A stretch of 64,000 nt of DNA from Calonectria ilicicola (taxonomy: Eukaryota > Ascomycota > Sordariomycetes > Hypocreales > Nectriaceae): NCBI GenBank assembly GCA_020809705.1, contig CP085830.1, positions 2,480,001 to 2,544,000 of the forward strand. Reading direction: 5' to 3'. The first letter of the stretch is position 1, and each line of letters begins with the position of its first letter. The translations under genes and the position numbers were made by a program. This document shows, piece after piece, positions 30,314 to 42,632 of this stretch. The notes beneath the pieces are model-generated. The model ran no database searches. It worked only from the letters and a program-made list of their open reading frames with translations, and had not been told where the DNA came from.

Positions 30314-32714
30314 GCTTGGAATTATCTACTGGGAAGCCCATCCCACTCCCTTGGGTCTGTACTTGAGAATACATACGAGTTAATGAAGTATCAGAAGTAA
30401 TTGAAGCAGCTTGTGTTCGACTTCCATCTTAAAGTCTGGGTGTATCGATTCCTACAGTGGATGAGATTTCGGGATCGACGCGATCTCAAATATCAAGATC
30501 TAGTTTCCATTGATTTCTATTGTAGCGATTGCTGGCAGTCAGGTATGGAAAAAAAAAGAAGAAAAAAAAGTCAATTCTGTAGTCAGATTGTATTCCATCA
30601 TCCATGCCATGGTCGATGCACTTTTGTATTTCGTCTCTATTTGAAATGCAAGTGCAAACTCGATCTGATCGGTATGGGAACCCGTGGCACGCCGTTGTGT
30701 TGCTACCCTGTGCCTTGCAGTTAACGTTACTTTCAGCCGTGCACAGCACAACTCTGGGCAGAGTGCTGCGGCGCGCGCATTCAGTCATAGCCATACAGGG
30801 GCTAGGTGCATCCAGCAAAATTGGCGGATGTTAACACAACGGGCCTAGCAATAAGTTCACATGATGGATTCAAGAGGTCATCATTTAAAGCCAAACATCA
30901 TACAACGGATTGCAAGTTTTGAACCCAAACTAATGCATAATCCGAGCTTTCTTCAATTTTTGTTTAACCGGTAATAAATAGAATAGGATAAATAAAGAGC
31001 TCAAATTATCCAGATAATACCACCATTAAACATTTCACTCATGATTTTATATTTGTTTTCGAAGATCGTTTATTTTGGCTTTATTTACTAGGGAAATTTG
31101 CGTGAACGTATGGGGGACGGGTTTTTTTCAAGCAAGTGTATTGGGTTTTTAATTTCCTAATAAAGGTGGTCGCCCGTGCCGGGTTACATCTCCCTGCTTT
31201 TCGAAGCAAGGGTAGGTTGCAGCATACAGACAATTCATGATGCGTGAAATCACCATCGATTATGCTTGTTGAAGACTGCCCAACTAGCAACCGGAGCTCA
31301 GGTCCGGCCAGCACGATTAGGTATGCAGATAGGCGGACCTAGTCATTCTCCGACAGGGTCAAGGGCTCTTCAAAGGACGGGTTAATCTGGCAGGGAGTGG
31401 ACTAGTCACGTCGACGCGATTGTGAGCCTTGAAAGCTATGGTACTGTTGGACTCAGCTTGGGCGACAATAGCTTAAGCACAGTCTCTCAGCTCAACGTTC
31501 CCACGGGAACGAGCTAGAAAAATCTGGCAGCCGCCGTAGTGAGGCCGTGGATCAGGGTCTGAGCATTGACGTCGAAGTCGAAAAAGAAAGGAAAGGCAAA
31601 GGGAGTCTGACAGTAACCTGTTTCAGTTGACAGGTGCCAAAAGTGGCTGCATCATTTGCCCTGATGGTGGATCGGGAATTTGCCAGGTTGTTGGGCAAAG
31701 ACTTGGCTGGCGCAGTCACAAGGGTTGGTCACCCTGCTCAGGCAGGTACTTGGCGGTTGGTGCTACACGAGCTGTTAACGCCTGTGATGGTGCTAGAAGC
31801 GTCCATGCCATTCGGGAAGCTGGCTGCATTGGTGTGAGTCAGGTTGGTTGCCACCACTGGGTTCCAAGGCTGACTACGCCGTCCACCGGGTCATTGGGGA
31901 AGTCAGCCATTGGGGCTCATCGATACACTTGCAGAGTGTCGTGCATAGTCGTACACCTACCCACACACACCCGGCAATGCAGTGAGAATCATACAATTTG
32001 CCGATAGGCCTCTGCAACCTGTGATGAGTGGTGCCAGTCCTGTGGTTACCAGGCTGGCTGCCTGTTACGTCGCAGCGCATACCGGTTTGTTGTTGTTCTC
32101 GTGGGCCCGCGCCATGGCAGTCCAGGGTAGGCCCAGCTATTCCCGACGTAGAGAGGGGCAACCTGGCGGGGCCGATTGGGCCAAGAGAAGAGGGGCGATG
32201 TGAATGGATACTTGTGCACGGCAGGGTACATCCACTGGCGTTGGCCCGCGCGCGGCGATTGAGTACCCCGTTTGTCCCTGTCGTGGTGGAGGGTGGTGGT
32301 CCTATGTCATCCTCCCGCCGCTTGGCCTGCGCCTCCAAGGCTCAAGCACTCTACCTTCTCGGCCTTCTTACGTCGCATCTCTCCTCCACCCAGCTGCCAG
32401 TGTGTTTTTTCTTCTGTTGCTGTTTGATATTCGGCACCGGAAGTCCTACCCCACAGCCTACTTTCTTCGTCTCGCGCCACATCCGTTGTCGCTTGCCGCT
32501 GCTGTCACCGTCACCGTCACCGCAGTCTCAACTCGTCCACCGCCCGTCAGCCCTTGTCCGCCTTTGCGACAGACCGCACCAAGCCGCACACAACCCAAGC
32601 CGCGGGACATAGCTGCAAGGGCTCTTCTGCGACCTACTTAGGGTCGCATCACCAACTTCTCGTCGTTGGTGCGATGATTTGAGCCGGCAGCACCAAATTT
32701 AGTGTATTCGCAAC
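30314..32714. other. gene-free region upstream of the CxxC-rich orphan gene
   Basis: 30314-30830 is the 3' side of the PGA2-family gene. 30880-31150 is AT-rich, without clear inverted ends. From about 32330 the plus strand becomes CT-rich, with a (CCGTCA)-like stretch near 32505-32522. That part is the likely leader of the gene at 32715. Open frames here, such as 32028-32612, do not look like proteins. Confidence 0.5.
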
Positions 32715-35647
32715 ATGGTCGAGTCTTTCGACATCCAGAACTTACTCCAAACGGGGTACTTTGCTACTTCCAGGGCCAAGACGCCCAGAGAGTATTGCTC
32801 CCGCCCAGAACTGTCTCAACACCGCACTAATCTGTCGTTCACAGACCTTCCCCAGAATATAATATTAGTCGATACTCGCTTCCAGCTCCACCTCCACACG
32901 AATCACTGGTTCCACGACCCTCCCAAGCCTTGATACGGCGGCGAAGATTTCAACCACCTGCCCCTAGTGTCGAAGACGAAGAAGTGTCACTAAAACGAGA
33001 ATATGGAGCAACTCCTAGCCTCAGTTCTTGGGATGACGATACCCCTTCGCGGGGTGAGGTCGAACAGAATCCAATTATCATGGAGGTTCACGAATACAAT
33101 CCGGAGCGTCGATTCGTTATTTTGACTGCATCTGATGAAGGGGAGCCTGAGAAGAAGCCAGAATCTAGACCAGCACGCGAACCAAAACGATCTGAAAACA
33201 GCACCCCTGAGCCGACCCCATATCGACGACAGGAACCCAGCTTAAGACCTGAGCCTACATCGAACCCAAGCTCCTCTACTGGTTCAGATAGCGAAAGACC
33301 ACGCCTGGACAAACAAAAGAGCCGACAAGACTTACCAAAACTTGAGACTGAATTTAGGGATGACCATTTCCCTGAGAAATATCGTAATTACCCACCCTTG
33401 AACGCCAGTAGTCGGTTTGAGAGTACAAGGCCCGATAGCAGCCGGCCTCAAAGTAGCAGACCTGAAAGTAACCGGTTCGAAGCAAGTCGACCTGAAACTA
33501 GTCGAGTGGAAAGTAATCGCCCCGAGAGCAGTCGTCCTGAAAGTAACCGTCCTGAGAGCCGTCCTGAGAGCCGCCCCGAAAGCCGCCCCGATGGGAATCG
33601 ACCTGGAAGTAGCCGGGCTGACAACCATCCTCCTCAACCACCTCGACCACCTCAACCAACCCCCGACTCGGGGTTAAACCCCGAGGTCATTAAACATGGT
33701 TCAGGCGGGCGAGAAAAAGCCTACCATGATTATGCCCAAGCACAGCTTGGCAATCGCCAGTCACCGACTCAGCGTTCTAGGTCAACTCAGCCTGATGATC
33801 GACGATTCGACGAAGGCCATACCCGCGCTTCTTCAGCTTCGTCTGTGAATAAGCGTGCGACCCCGAATCTTGACTCTGGAAAATCGACTCGCCCATCGTC
33901 CAATGACAGAGTGAATGATGCTCGCTTTCGCACTGAATATCCACCACCACCGCCTCCCAGGAAGGAACGATCTCCTGAGCATGGAAGGCCGGAACGTGAC
34001 GAGCCTCCTAGGCCATTAAAGCATCAGTCACGAGAATCTGAAAGCCGACTTGCCGAAGATCATCCCAAAGGCCCGAGAGAACTCCAACCACGTCGAAGGA
34101 GATCTATTGTTCATCAGGATAGTAGAGAGTCTTTACCTACCCTGGAGAAATTTGATGCTCCTAGTGGCCCTCGCTTGAGACCGAAAGGACCGATTGTTCC
34201 CTTGTCGGCATCTGCAGTACCCGTGTTTTTGGATGATTTATCTTCTTCTACACGAAACACATCAACATTCCCAGTTTCCAAAGAGGAGAAGGCACCTGCA
34301 CTTCCAGATCGTCCAAAGCCCCTGCTTCCTTATCCGGTAGATGATGACTATTCACTCGATCCCTTCGATATTCGGAAAAAAGAGTGGTCAGGAAGATCAG
34401 TTTATGGTGAAGATCCTTCTATTTCCATGCCGGAGATACCCCTACCAATCTCAATTGGCCCCGAGACGCCGCTTGAAACCAGATCAGCAAGTATACCACC
34501 TCCAGGAGTTCGAATCCCCCCCGCCGGCACATCGTGGCAACCTCCTATATTGGAGCCGGAGAGAGATAGCCGCCGCCTTGAGAGGCCAGTTGGCGCCGTT
34601 CGGCGACTCTCTGAGAGCGGTCAAGCTACGGGTCCCCTAAAGTTCCCAGACTGCCGCCGAAAGCACCCTGTTGCAGGTAAAATGGATTGGTTGACTCTAC
34701 CGCGATCCGATTTCAACATTTGCCCGGATTGTTATGGAGAGGTCTTTGCTAATACAGAATTTCGGACCTCATTTCAACCCATGCTTCGATCTTCGGACAG
34801 AGCAATCTCTTGCGACTTCGGCCTATCTCCTTGGTATCGCATTGCATTGCTACTAGCTTTAAAACAGAACAAACAAGATCTGCGAATATTCTATGATGTT
34901 TCTAATATTCTTTTAGCAACACAGAATGTGCCTTGTCCGGGTGATAGAACGACGTCTCGAAACTGGCTAGCGATTTACAACCATTATTCACGACGATTTA
35001 TCTCGGACTTTGTTGTTTGCCCTCAATGCGCTAAAGTCATTGAGGCGTTGCTTCCCAACTTTACAGGAATATTCGTTCCCTTGGATCCTCGATCAGTACA
35101 CACAAGGGGAATGTGTTCGATGCGATACAAAGATAAACGAAAGCGCTTTGTGTCCTATTTTGATGCCATGGAAACCATATCAGATTTGGCACGCATGGAG
35201 AGAGAAGATCCAGACATTCACATGCTCGCCAATGAGTTGGAGAAAATGACATCAATCAGCGAATGCCACGAAGACACACCGGTTGGGAACGGTAGCTGGC
35301 ATATGATGCAATATCTACCACGATTTACCGTGTGTGGTGATTGTTTTGAGGAGGTGGTTCGCCCTCGCCTAAACGACGATAACGTCATTGCACGCAATTT
35401 CTACAAGAAGCCGGAGAGACTAGCAGTGGCCACATGCCAGCTGTATTCGCCCCGGATGAGGGAAATTTTCCAAAAGGCTTGTCGGTGGAATGACCCCAAG
35501 TACTTGGAAGATAAGGTCTTGGAACGAATGGACATTGAGGCTGATATTCACGATAAATTGAGGAAACTGGACAGGTCGGGTCATGACGAGGATTGGGTGG
35601 AGCAAAAGGTAGAAGAACTGATTCAGGAATGGAAGAGATGGGAGTAA
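32715..35647 (+). CDS. fungal-specific protein of unknown function with disordered N-half and CxxC-containing C-half
   Basis: I do not recognise this family by name. Proposed exons are 32715-32791 and 32845-35647, joined over a 53-nt intron with a CACTAAT branch site, giving 959 aa; the splice restores one frame through EPSPEYNISRYSLPAPPP. Residues ~40-560 are hydrophilic and Pro/Arg/Ser/Glu-rich. They include a run of RPES/RPESSRPES-type repeats (DNA about 33415-33620) and Pro clusters. The C-terminal ~400 residues look folded. They hold CxxC pairs (CPDC, CPQC, CGDC) plus single Cys residues near PDCRRKHPV and GMCSMRYK, suggesting one or more zinc sites. The end is helical and charged (EDWVEQKVEELIQEWKRWE). 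No membrane segment or signal peptide is seen. Confidence 0.8.
33415..33620 (+). repeat. coding repeats of the RPES/SSRPES type
   Basis: About 15 short degenerate units encode R-P/V-[EDQ]-[ST]-S/N/R in a row, such as SSRPESNRPES and RPESRPESRPES. The unit lengths change from six or seven to four residues along the tract. Such a repeat can expand or contract in frame between strains. Confidence 0.85.
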
Positions 35648-36264
35648 CTTGCCTATGATACTTCAGGAAGCGGGCAATAGAAGGGGCTCTAATGATGCAT
35701 GTATACCAACGTCGAAGCGATTTATAATGAGCCATGCGTTGAGAATGAGGAGAATGAGATTCATGATTGAGAACTAGAATCTTTACTAGCTCCTTCGAGT
35801 TGGAAGCCAATTGTACATAGGAGGTATGTAGTTGAGCATATACCATCTAGATCCAAGGTTGATTGTGTCGGTTTCAACGTTTCAGGGGATCATCTGAGGA
35901 GCCAATGCGATGCCTTCTTCAATTTATACCTTTTCTTTTTATAGACGGGCACTTAGAGAGAGTCTATGTAGACATACCCATGTAAAAGCAATGGCCCATA
36001 TTAAATGTTGATTTTCGTAGTAGGCATGTGCGTTGTCACGTGCGCACAAAAACAGTGGAAGGTGGGGCTTAGGGCCTCCTGCCCACAAGGAGAAAAAAAA
36101 AAAGGTAACTCATCGTGGGCCCGAATTGCAACCTCCAACTCCACCACATTTCGACGCCGCGACGCTCACGGTGAGTACTTGCCTTCTTCACCAGGACAAC
36201 TCCCAATCCTCTCGCAACAGTACTGACCCAAGCCTCTCTACCAGGTCCAAGTCCCACCTTCAAA
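35648..36264. promoter_or_regulatory. intergenic region and promoter of RPL4
   Basis: The left part is the 3' region of the CxxC-rich orphan gene. A CACGTG box lies at 36037-36042, and a TTAGGG-containing stretch at about 36069-36074. A likely 5' UTR intron is annotated separately. Confidence 0.5.
36171..36244 (+). other. probable 5' UTR intron of RPL4
   Basis: GTGAGT donor at 36171, TACTGACC branch site at about 36221-36228 and CCAG acceptor ending at 36244. The ATG follows 21 nt later at 36265. Leader introns are frequent in fungal ribosomal protein genes. It is not proven without transcripts. Confidence 0.6.
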
Positions 36265-37545
36265 ATGGCTTCGCGACCTACCGTCACTATCATCGGCAAA
36301 GATGGTGCTCCCACTGGAGCTACCCACCCCATCCCCGCTGTCTTCACCAGCCCGATCCGACCGGACATTGTCCAGCAGGTTCACACCGGTATCGCCAAGA
36401 ACAAGCGACAGCCCTATGCCGTGAGCGAGAAGGCTGGTCACCAGACCTCCGCCGAGTCCTGGGGAACTGGTCAGTGAACTTTTTCTTTCTATGAATAATT
36501 TTGGTCGTGGAGGGGAATATTTTGTGGGATGGAAATTTTCGACGGGATACAATCAGACCGGCAGAGATTTTCTCACCAATGGCGTTGAAAACCTCATCAT
36601 GGAACTATTTGCTAACGTTGGGATCTGTTAGGTCGTGCCGTCGCCCGTATCCCCCGTGTCTCTGGTGGTGGTACTCACCGTGCTGGTCAGGCCGCCTTCG
36701 GTAACATGTGCCGATCCGGTCGCATGTTCGCCCCTACCAAGATCTGGCGAAAGTGGCACGTCAAGGTCAACCAGGGCCAGAAGTGAGTTGTTCTTGATAA
36801 ATCTACGTCGGGGAACAGGATATCTAACGTGTGAAAATCCAGGCGCTACGCTGTCTGCTCCGCTCTGGCTGCCTCTGCTGCCGCTCCTCTCCTCCTTGCC
36901 CGTGGTCACCAGATCTCCAGCGTTCCTGAGGTTCCTCTGGTCGTCGACTCTGCTGTCTTCGAGAACGCCGCCATTGCCAAGACTGCTGCTGCCCTCGGCC
37001 TCCTGAAGGCTGTCGGTGCCGGTGCTGACGTTGAGAAGGCTAAGAGCTCCAAGAAGCTCCGTGCTGGTAAGGGCAAGCTCCGTGGCCGCCGCCACCGCCA
37101 GCGCCGTGGTCCTCTCGTCATCTACGATGCCGAGACTGACGGCAAGGAGCTCGTTACTGCTTTCCGCAACATTGCCGGTGTCGAGACCTCCCCCGTCACC
37201 GCCCTCAACCTCCTCCAGCTCGCCCCTGGTGGTCACCTTGGCCGATTCATCGTCTGGACCTCTGGTGCCTTCAAGGCTCTTGATGAGATCTACGGCTCCA
37301 CCACCGAGCCCTCCGCCCACAAGCGTGACTTCCTCCTCCCCTCCAACGTCGTCTCCCAGGCCGACCTCACCCGTCTCATCAACAGCTCTGAAATCCAGAG
37401 CTCCCTCAACGCTCCCAAGGGCGACGCTGTCACTCGTCGCGCTGCTGTTCAGAAGAAGAACCCTCTGAAGAACAAGCAGGTCATGCTTCGCCTGAACCCC
37501 TATGCCTCCGTTTTCGCCAAGGAGGCTCAGAAGAAGCAGGAGTAA
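36265..37545 (+). CDS. RPL4: 60S ribosomal protein L4 (uL4)
   Basis: Large-subunit protein lining the peptide exit tunnel. Exons are 36265-36469, 36632-36782 and 36843-37545, giving 352 aa; both introns have CTAAC branch sites. Conserved features are [11 protein letters not shown] at the N-terminus, [29 protein letters not shown] (the tunnel-loop region, interrupted by intron 1), [34 protein letters not shown] and [14 protein letters not shown]. The Lys-rich tail ends KEAQKKQE. Codon use is strongly biased to C-ending codons, as for gdhA and TUF1. Confidence 0.97.
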
Positions 37546-38289
37546 ATTTCCCCCTCACTGGGTGTGCAGTGAACATGGAAGAATAGGCGGCGGGTATTGC
37601 ATGGTTTGGTATCGAGGCGTAATGGCTTCTGGAAGGTTGAGCTCTTTAAAAAATGAACAGAGATATCACTCTTTATGAAACCCGTTCCGTTCTTGGCATT
37701 CAGTCTTTGAGTCCCATAGACCTATGTTGTGGAATGCACCGTATGTCTTCCGTATTGTCTCAAGTTCCTCTGATTGGCAGTGGTGATGTAAATATGAATT
37801 GGGCAAACCCCTTGTAAGGTGTTTTTGGCATACTTGCGCCAAGAGATGTAGCCACGAAAAAGCCCATCTATGAATTGATGAGTTGGGTAAATCTTGAGAG
37901 TCATGAAATGACGCTGAAATGCTGAAACTGTTCATAATCATGACCAGTTGGACCAACTTCTGCCAGTCCCCATTCAAGGTTTGTTTCCACCATCGGTCCA
38001 CCCAGTCAACTCGATTGCGCCATCGAGACTGACATTTTCTCATCCCGCACTACTCACCACCAAAGACCAATCACATAACGTAGAGTAAGCCAGCATGGAG
38101 AACCTCGCTTAGCAGCGGTCATGGCCATCCTTGAAAATGATCCTTGTTTGTCCACATTGCGGCGCTTTCGTGAACAAGTGTCACGGCTAGTTTCAACGCA
38201 GGCAGATGCTTTGAAATCTAGAGCCAACTGACCTGGCTCTTTTACTGAATTTTATTTACATAACGTAACTACCTTGTATGCCTCCATTA
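37546..38289. other. intergenic space, RPL4 / Aro8-like gene (convergent)
   Basis: 744 bp of shared 3' sequence. I see no gene, RNA or repeat. Confidence 0.6.
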
Positions 38290-40435
38290 TCACTCCAGCT
38301 GCTTCACTAGCTCCTCAATCTCGGAGACCTCCTTGATCTTCCAGAACTGCTGGAGAGCATTGGCATACCTCTTAGAGCCATCATCGATGTTCTCGTCGCT
38401 CTCAGCGGCGAAGCACAAACGCACGTATTTCCAACCCTCCTTGTCCACAATATCGGGTGTGGCACTGAACATGGCACCTGGTGACCCAAGGGCCAGGTGA
38501 GGAGCCTGGGTGCTAAAGATCAAAAAGGCCTTGGCCAAAACGGGGCCGTTGAGTACAGTGATCTCATTGCCCTTGGTGCCGAAGAGTGGGTGGTTCTCAA
38601 AGTGCACCTGGGCCCAAACGAACATGCCGCCTCTAGGCCAGTCAAATGTGAGGATGCGCTTCGTGGGATCATCAAGCTGGTAAGTATTCTTTTCCAGAAT
38701 GGAACACATGAGAACCATACGACGCTCGTACTCGCCGCGCAGACCAGCGAGCCAACGGACCCAACCATGGAGTCTCCAGCCACCAAAAGTTGATTGGTCA
38801 TCAACCGAGAGGGCGTTGAAGGCTTCAATAGTTGCCGCAGGCTGAGGGCCCTTGATCAACTCGGCAATCAGGGCCTGGACAAAGCCTGAAGGTTGTGAAG
38901 TAGTGGCTTCTGTGATTCTTTTCCCTCCGGTGTTAGTTCCAATCTTGTACGGTATGCTGACAGTGGGTGCTCACCTTGTGAAGCGCTCAATGAGAGCTGG
39001 TTGCGCAGTGATCCAGCCGAGCCGACAGCCCGGGGCAACCGTCTTCGAAAACGTATCCAATCGAATAACCCGGCCGTCAATGTCAATATTTAAGTACGAT
39101 GGAACAAGAGAATCGATAAACTCGAAACCCGAATCGTTGGGAAATTGATACGGCTCCGGGGGGTGAACATAGTCCTCCCCTCGGATCTTGGCTTGTTCTA
39201 AAGCAGCGGCCGGGAACTGCAAGTACCAATAGGGCTCATCCTCCAAGATCAAGATGTCATATTGGCTAGCCACAGCATATACTTCCCTCTTTCGCTCGAT
39301 TGATGAGATGCCGCCTGTAGGGTTGTGTCCCATCCTGTAGCACCCAGTCAGCATCTCACAATTCCCTACTCTGCAGTTCATCAAAATGCAGTGGGAGGGT
39401 ACACTTACGACACGGTGTAAAGGATATGAGGTCTACGGCCTCTCTTAGGGTCCCAGTTTTCAAGCACATCTCGCAAGCCTTCAGGACCTTCTGCCACTAG
39501 GCCTTGCTCGTCCAGCTTAACAGGAATGATTTGGACACCCAAAGCCTGGGCTTGTGTGAGTGTGTTGCCAAAGGCAAACGTCTCTGTCAACAGACCGGGA
39601 CGGTCTTCTACGTTGCTGATCCCCTCATACCAAGGGTCGATAGTGAGGCTGAGCACCTTAGAGATGCCATCAGTGTTACCGTTCGTAAAAAGGATCTCAG
39701 GACCATCCCTATACGGCACGTTGGGGTGGAGCACTTCGCGAGTAAATTGACGAATAAATGAAAACAATGGTGGGTATCCAGCAGCAAGACCGTATTGTAG
39801 CGATGTACAAAGATCAAGCTTCAACGCTGGATCGGGTTGGTTGAGAATCTTGGGAATCGTGATGCGTTCAGATGTAGCTTCGAAATCAGGATTTGGCAAT
39901 AGTCCATTTTCCCTGGGGCCATCGGCGCCGTTGAACGAGTCACCAGCGGCTGGCTTCTTACTCTTCTCTGGGTAGTTGGGGGAGGGCGCCCATCGATCGG
40001 CCTTGGAGACTTTGGCTTCGAGCGAATCATATGGGAAGTACTTCACATTCGGCATGCCTAGATAGTTGGCAACCCATCGCATTAGCACCTCGTAGTTCCA
40101 GTTTCTCAAGCCGCCAGCAAAGCAAATGACCCGACTTGGCTTGGACCACGTCGCTGGTTCTGTGGGCACGAAGGTTTCGTGGCGCCGCTCGGTGCGCCCA
40201 TTTGGTGTCATCCGTGGGGGTGAAGGCATACGCAGTGAAGTTGTACTTGGGAAAGCATGACAAACGTACCACCAGAGAAATTGCTAATCCCAGGAATCCG
40301 GGAAAACTTGTAAAATGCCTTAATCTTGCTGGCCTGTCGGTTTTTGGTAATAAGCGAGTAATGGTGTGACAAATCACGGGGCGCAGGCGCCGCCGACGAT
40401 GTTGTGACATCGACAGCTGTTGCTGAAGGAGCCAT
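38290..40435 (-). CDS. Aro8-type aromatic/2-aminoadipate aminotransferase
   Basis: PLP-dependent fold type I transaminase. Four exons are proposed: 40435-40270, 40057-39409, 39334-38975 and 38917-38290, giving 600 aa. Motifs are ISNFSGGMPNVKYFPYDSL (the substrate-gate region, formed by intron 1 splicing), LFTNGNTDGISKVL, TVSMGHNPTGG, ILEDEPYWYLQFP (Asp pairing with the PLP pyridine) and RLDTFSKTVAPGCRLGW with the PLP lysine at about 369. Fungal Aro8 homologues act on aromatic amino acids, 2-aminoadipate (lysine synthesis) or kynurenine; specificity is not readable. Intron 1 is long (212 nt). Intron 3 must end at an unusual AAAAG acceptor to keep frame, although CACAG lies 8 nt further on. Confidence 0.9.
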
Positions 40436-41204
40436 TGCAGTCAACTTTTAGATGATTTCAAAAACTATGATATATGTATGATGTTTGAATAAATGAAAGA
40501 AGGGCGTCGTTCTCCTCTTTGGAGGTCATCGAGATACCTTATCTCTTTTTGTTATCTACTCGGCAGGTAGTGCTTTGGCAGGGGGTCAGGTTATGCCCGA
40601 TTGCGGCATGGAACCCATCATTACAAATCGACGCATCCCACAGTTCCCGCCATAATTCTCCAAGATCACAACATAGATGCACCATTTTTCAACCCCATCT
40701 TTCCCCGGAATACAAGGTGGGATGTCAATATCATGTTACGCGATAACCAGGTATTCTTAGCTAAATACCGAAGACCCCTGAAATCTGAAGTGAGATGCCG
40801 CTGGAATACCTTCAAGATGCATGCCTAACGGCCCTCCCGGGTAAGGAGATGGGGTACGAGGCGTGGGCATGATTGGCTACAGTTGCATTCCGAGATCTGA
40901 GTAAATCTAGTCTTATTTATGATATTTCAATGATAACAAAAAGCATCAGTGGTCTATAAGGTACACAAAAAATATACCCAAAAAGAATAGACAGCCCAGG
41001 GGTATATGCCAACACTAGCCGTCGCCCAAGTTTTGTTCCCATCCGCGTAAGAAATATTTTCCCCCCTCACCAGGGTTGTACCCGAACCATCGGAGCACAT
41101 GAAATGTCGTGATATGTAATGCCTCTGACACTAAACCGCAAACTGACGAATATGGTATATTTTATGACACAGTAATGGTATCCAATGCTATGCTAGGAAA
41201 AAGC
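40436..41204. other. intergenic region, Aro8-like gene / FMO-like gene
   Basis: 769 bp between two minus-strand genes: promoter of the aminotransferase and 3' region of the FMO-like gene. No gene, repeat or clear motif is seen. Confidence 0.6.
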
Positions 41205-42632
41205 TTATTGCTGGATGTCATCTGACCAGTTCCCTGGTTTATATTGGAAGCCGAGCTCCTGGAGGGTTTGAGCTGTACATCCCGTTTGTTCAAATCGCGC
41301 TTTGGCCTCAAGGAAGATGGCCCGCTGCCACATCAGCTCGTTGTCCCACCGCGGTGGTGCCTTTGCGGGCTTCTTGGCCGTCATGACCCAGTCGTGAATA
41401 GCGTTAATGTAGTGACCGTCGCCGAGGGGCTTGAAGACGTGTGTCGCATCACCTTCCTGTTGGAGCAGCTCCTGGCTCCACGACTCCATTTCGTGGTTTG
41501 GTGGCAAACTGATGTTGTTGGACCAGACGGCTGAGAAGGCGGCAGCCTGACTCTCACAGAGGGGCCATGGCGCAGCCTTCATGTTGAGACCGGGAAAGAC
41601 GAGAGTGGGATGCTGCACTGAGAAAAGATGCTGGTACAGGCCGTTGATACCTCGCCCCGAAGTGATGAGCTTTTGGGGGCCAAGTTCAGTGAGAAACGGG
41701 AGACTGTACAGGAACCCAGTGCAGAAGACGATGGCGTCAACGTCGGTCTCGACGCGGCCATCCTTGAAGCGAACGCCTTTTTCCTCCACCAGAAATTCGT
41801 CGATTTCGGCAGTTTCTTCACACCCCGCATGGGCCAGCCTTTCGGGGGAGGTGGGATGCCGAACTGACATGAGGGCCGGTCGTCTGCACTGTTGATTAAT
41901 TTGGAGAGCAATGTCGAGGCCGGACGGGCCGTTCCCGACGACAACGACTTTTTGGCCGGCGAAGGGATGCGGCGTCCGGTATTGCTTTGAATGAGTAATG
42001 ACACCTGGGTAGGCCTCGCTAAACTCTTTAATATTTTTGATGGCGGGGACAAACGGCGTGTTGTAGTGTCCGTTAGCAACGACGACGGCGTCAAATGTTT
42101 CTGTAGCCGTGGCACCAGCGATATAAGATTCTGCTTCCACGTCCCACTTGTCGACGCCGTCTTGGGGATTTAGAGAGATGCGATTGACCTTGTGACAGAA
42201 ACGAATGAGATGCCTCACATCCTCGGCGTACTTGATCAAATAGTCCTGGATCATGCTACGCTCAGGGAACAGCCTGGCATCCTCGGGAAAATCCAGACAG
42301 GAAAAGCGCATGACAGCCACGGGGATATTGGCGTGAAGGTCCTCGTACATGGGCGAGGTAAAGGTAGGTGGTGTATGGGGTGGTATATGGGCGCAGAGGC
42401 GTATAGGCTCATCAGGAGGGCAGAAGGGGTCCTCCTGAGGAACCCGACAGAAGCCCGGGGCGAGGCCGGAATAGTTCCAGATGCCGCCGACCTGATCCTG
42501 CTGCTCGAAGACGACCACATCCTCAAAGGCGCCCTGCGCACTGAGGTATTTGGCGGCGGCAAGCCCTGCTGGGCCAGCCCCGATGATGGCGACCTTCTTT
42601 ACGCTGAAGGATGCCGGTTGGTAGGAGCCCAT
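41205..42632 (-). CDS. flavin-containing monooxygenase-like protein
   Basis: Single exon, 475 aa from the ATG of MGSYQPASFSVKKVAIIG. The frame is open for 21 further codons upstream, but this start places the FAD dinucleotide-binding GAGPAG (residues 18-23) near the N-terminus, as is usual. VVVFEQQDQVGGIWNYSG is the FAD-binding strand and GG motif. YPGVITHSKQYRTPHPF matches the FMO signature F-x-G-x3-H-x3-Y/F region. VVVGNGPSGLDIA is the NADPH Rossmann motif, and FCTGFLYSLPFL is the ATG-like motif. It should use FAD and NADPH to oxygenate N- or S-containing substrates. Yeast Fmo1 oxidises thiols; the substrate here is unknown. It is divergent from the telomere-binding-domain gene. Confidence 0.9.
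   Translation of the reverse strand: MGSYQPASFSVKKVAIIGAGPAGLAAAKYLSAQGAFEDVVVFEQQDQVGGIWNYSGLAPGFCRVPQEDPFCPPDEPIRLCAHIPPHTPPTFTSPMYEDLHANIPVAVMRFSCLDFPEDARLFPERSMIQDYLIKYAEDVRHLIRFCHKVNRISLNPQDGVDKWDVEAESYIAGATATETFDAVVVANGHYNTPFVPAIKNIKEFSEAYPGVITHSKQYRTPHPFAGQKVVVVGNGPSGLDIALQINQQCRRPALMSVRHPTSPERLAHAGCEETAEIDEFLVEEKGVRFKDGRVETDVDAIVFCTGFLYSLPFLTELGPQKLITSGRGINGLYQHLFSVQHPTLVFPGLNMKAAPWPLCESQAAAFSAVWSNNISLPPNHEMESWSQELLQQEGDATHVFKPLGDGHYINAIHDWVMTAKKPAKAPPRWDNELMWQRAIFLEAKARFEQTGCTAQTLQELGFQYKPGNWSDDIQQ

Noticed and set aside
30896..31146. Possible fourth, degenerate fold-back element
   Set aside because: AT-rich with ATACAACGGATTG on the left and TTTCAAGCAAGTGTATTG on the right, which echo the family ends, but the inner GAAAGATT block is missing on the left. 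Too weak without an alignment.
36628..37320. 230-codon minus-strand frame over RPL4
   Set aside because: Antisense shadow of RPL4 with low-complexity Gly/Leu/Ser composition.
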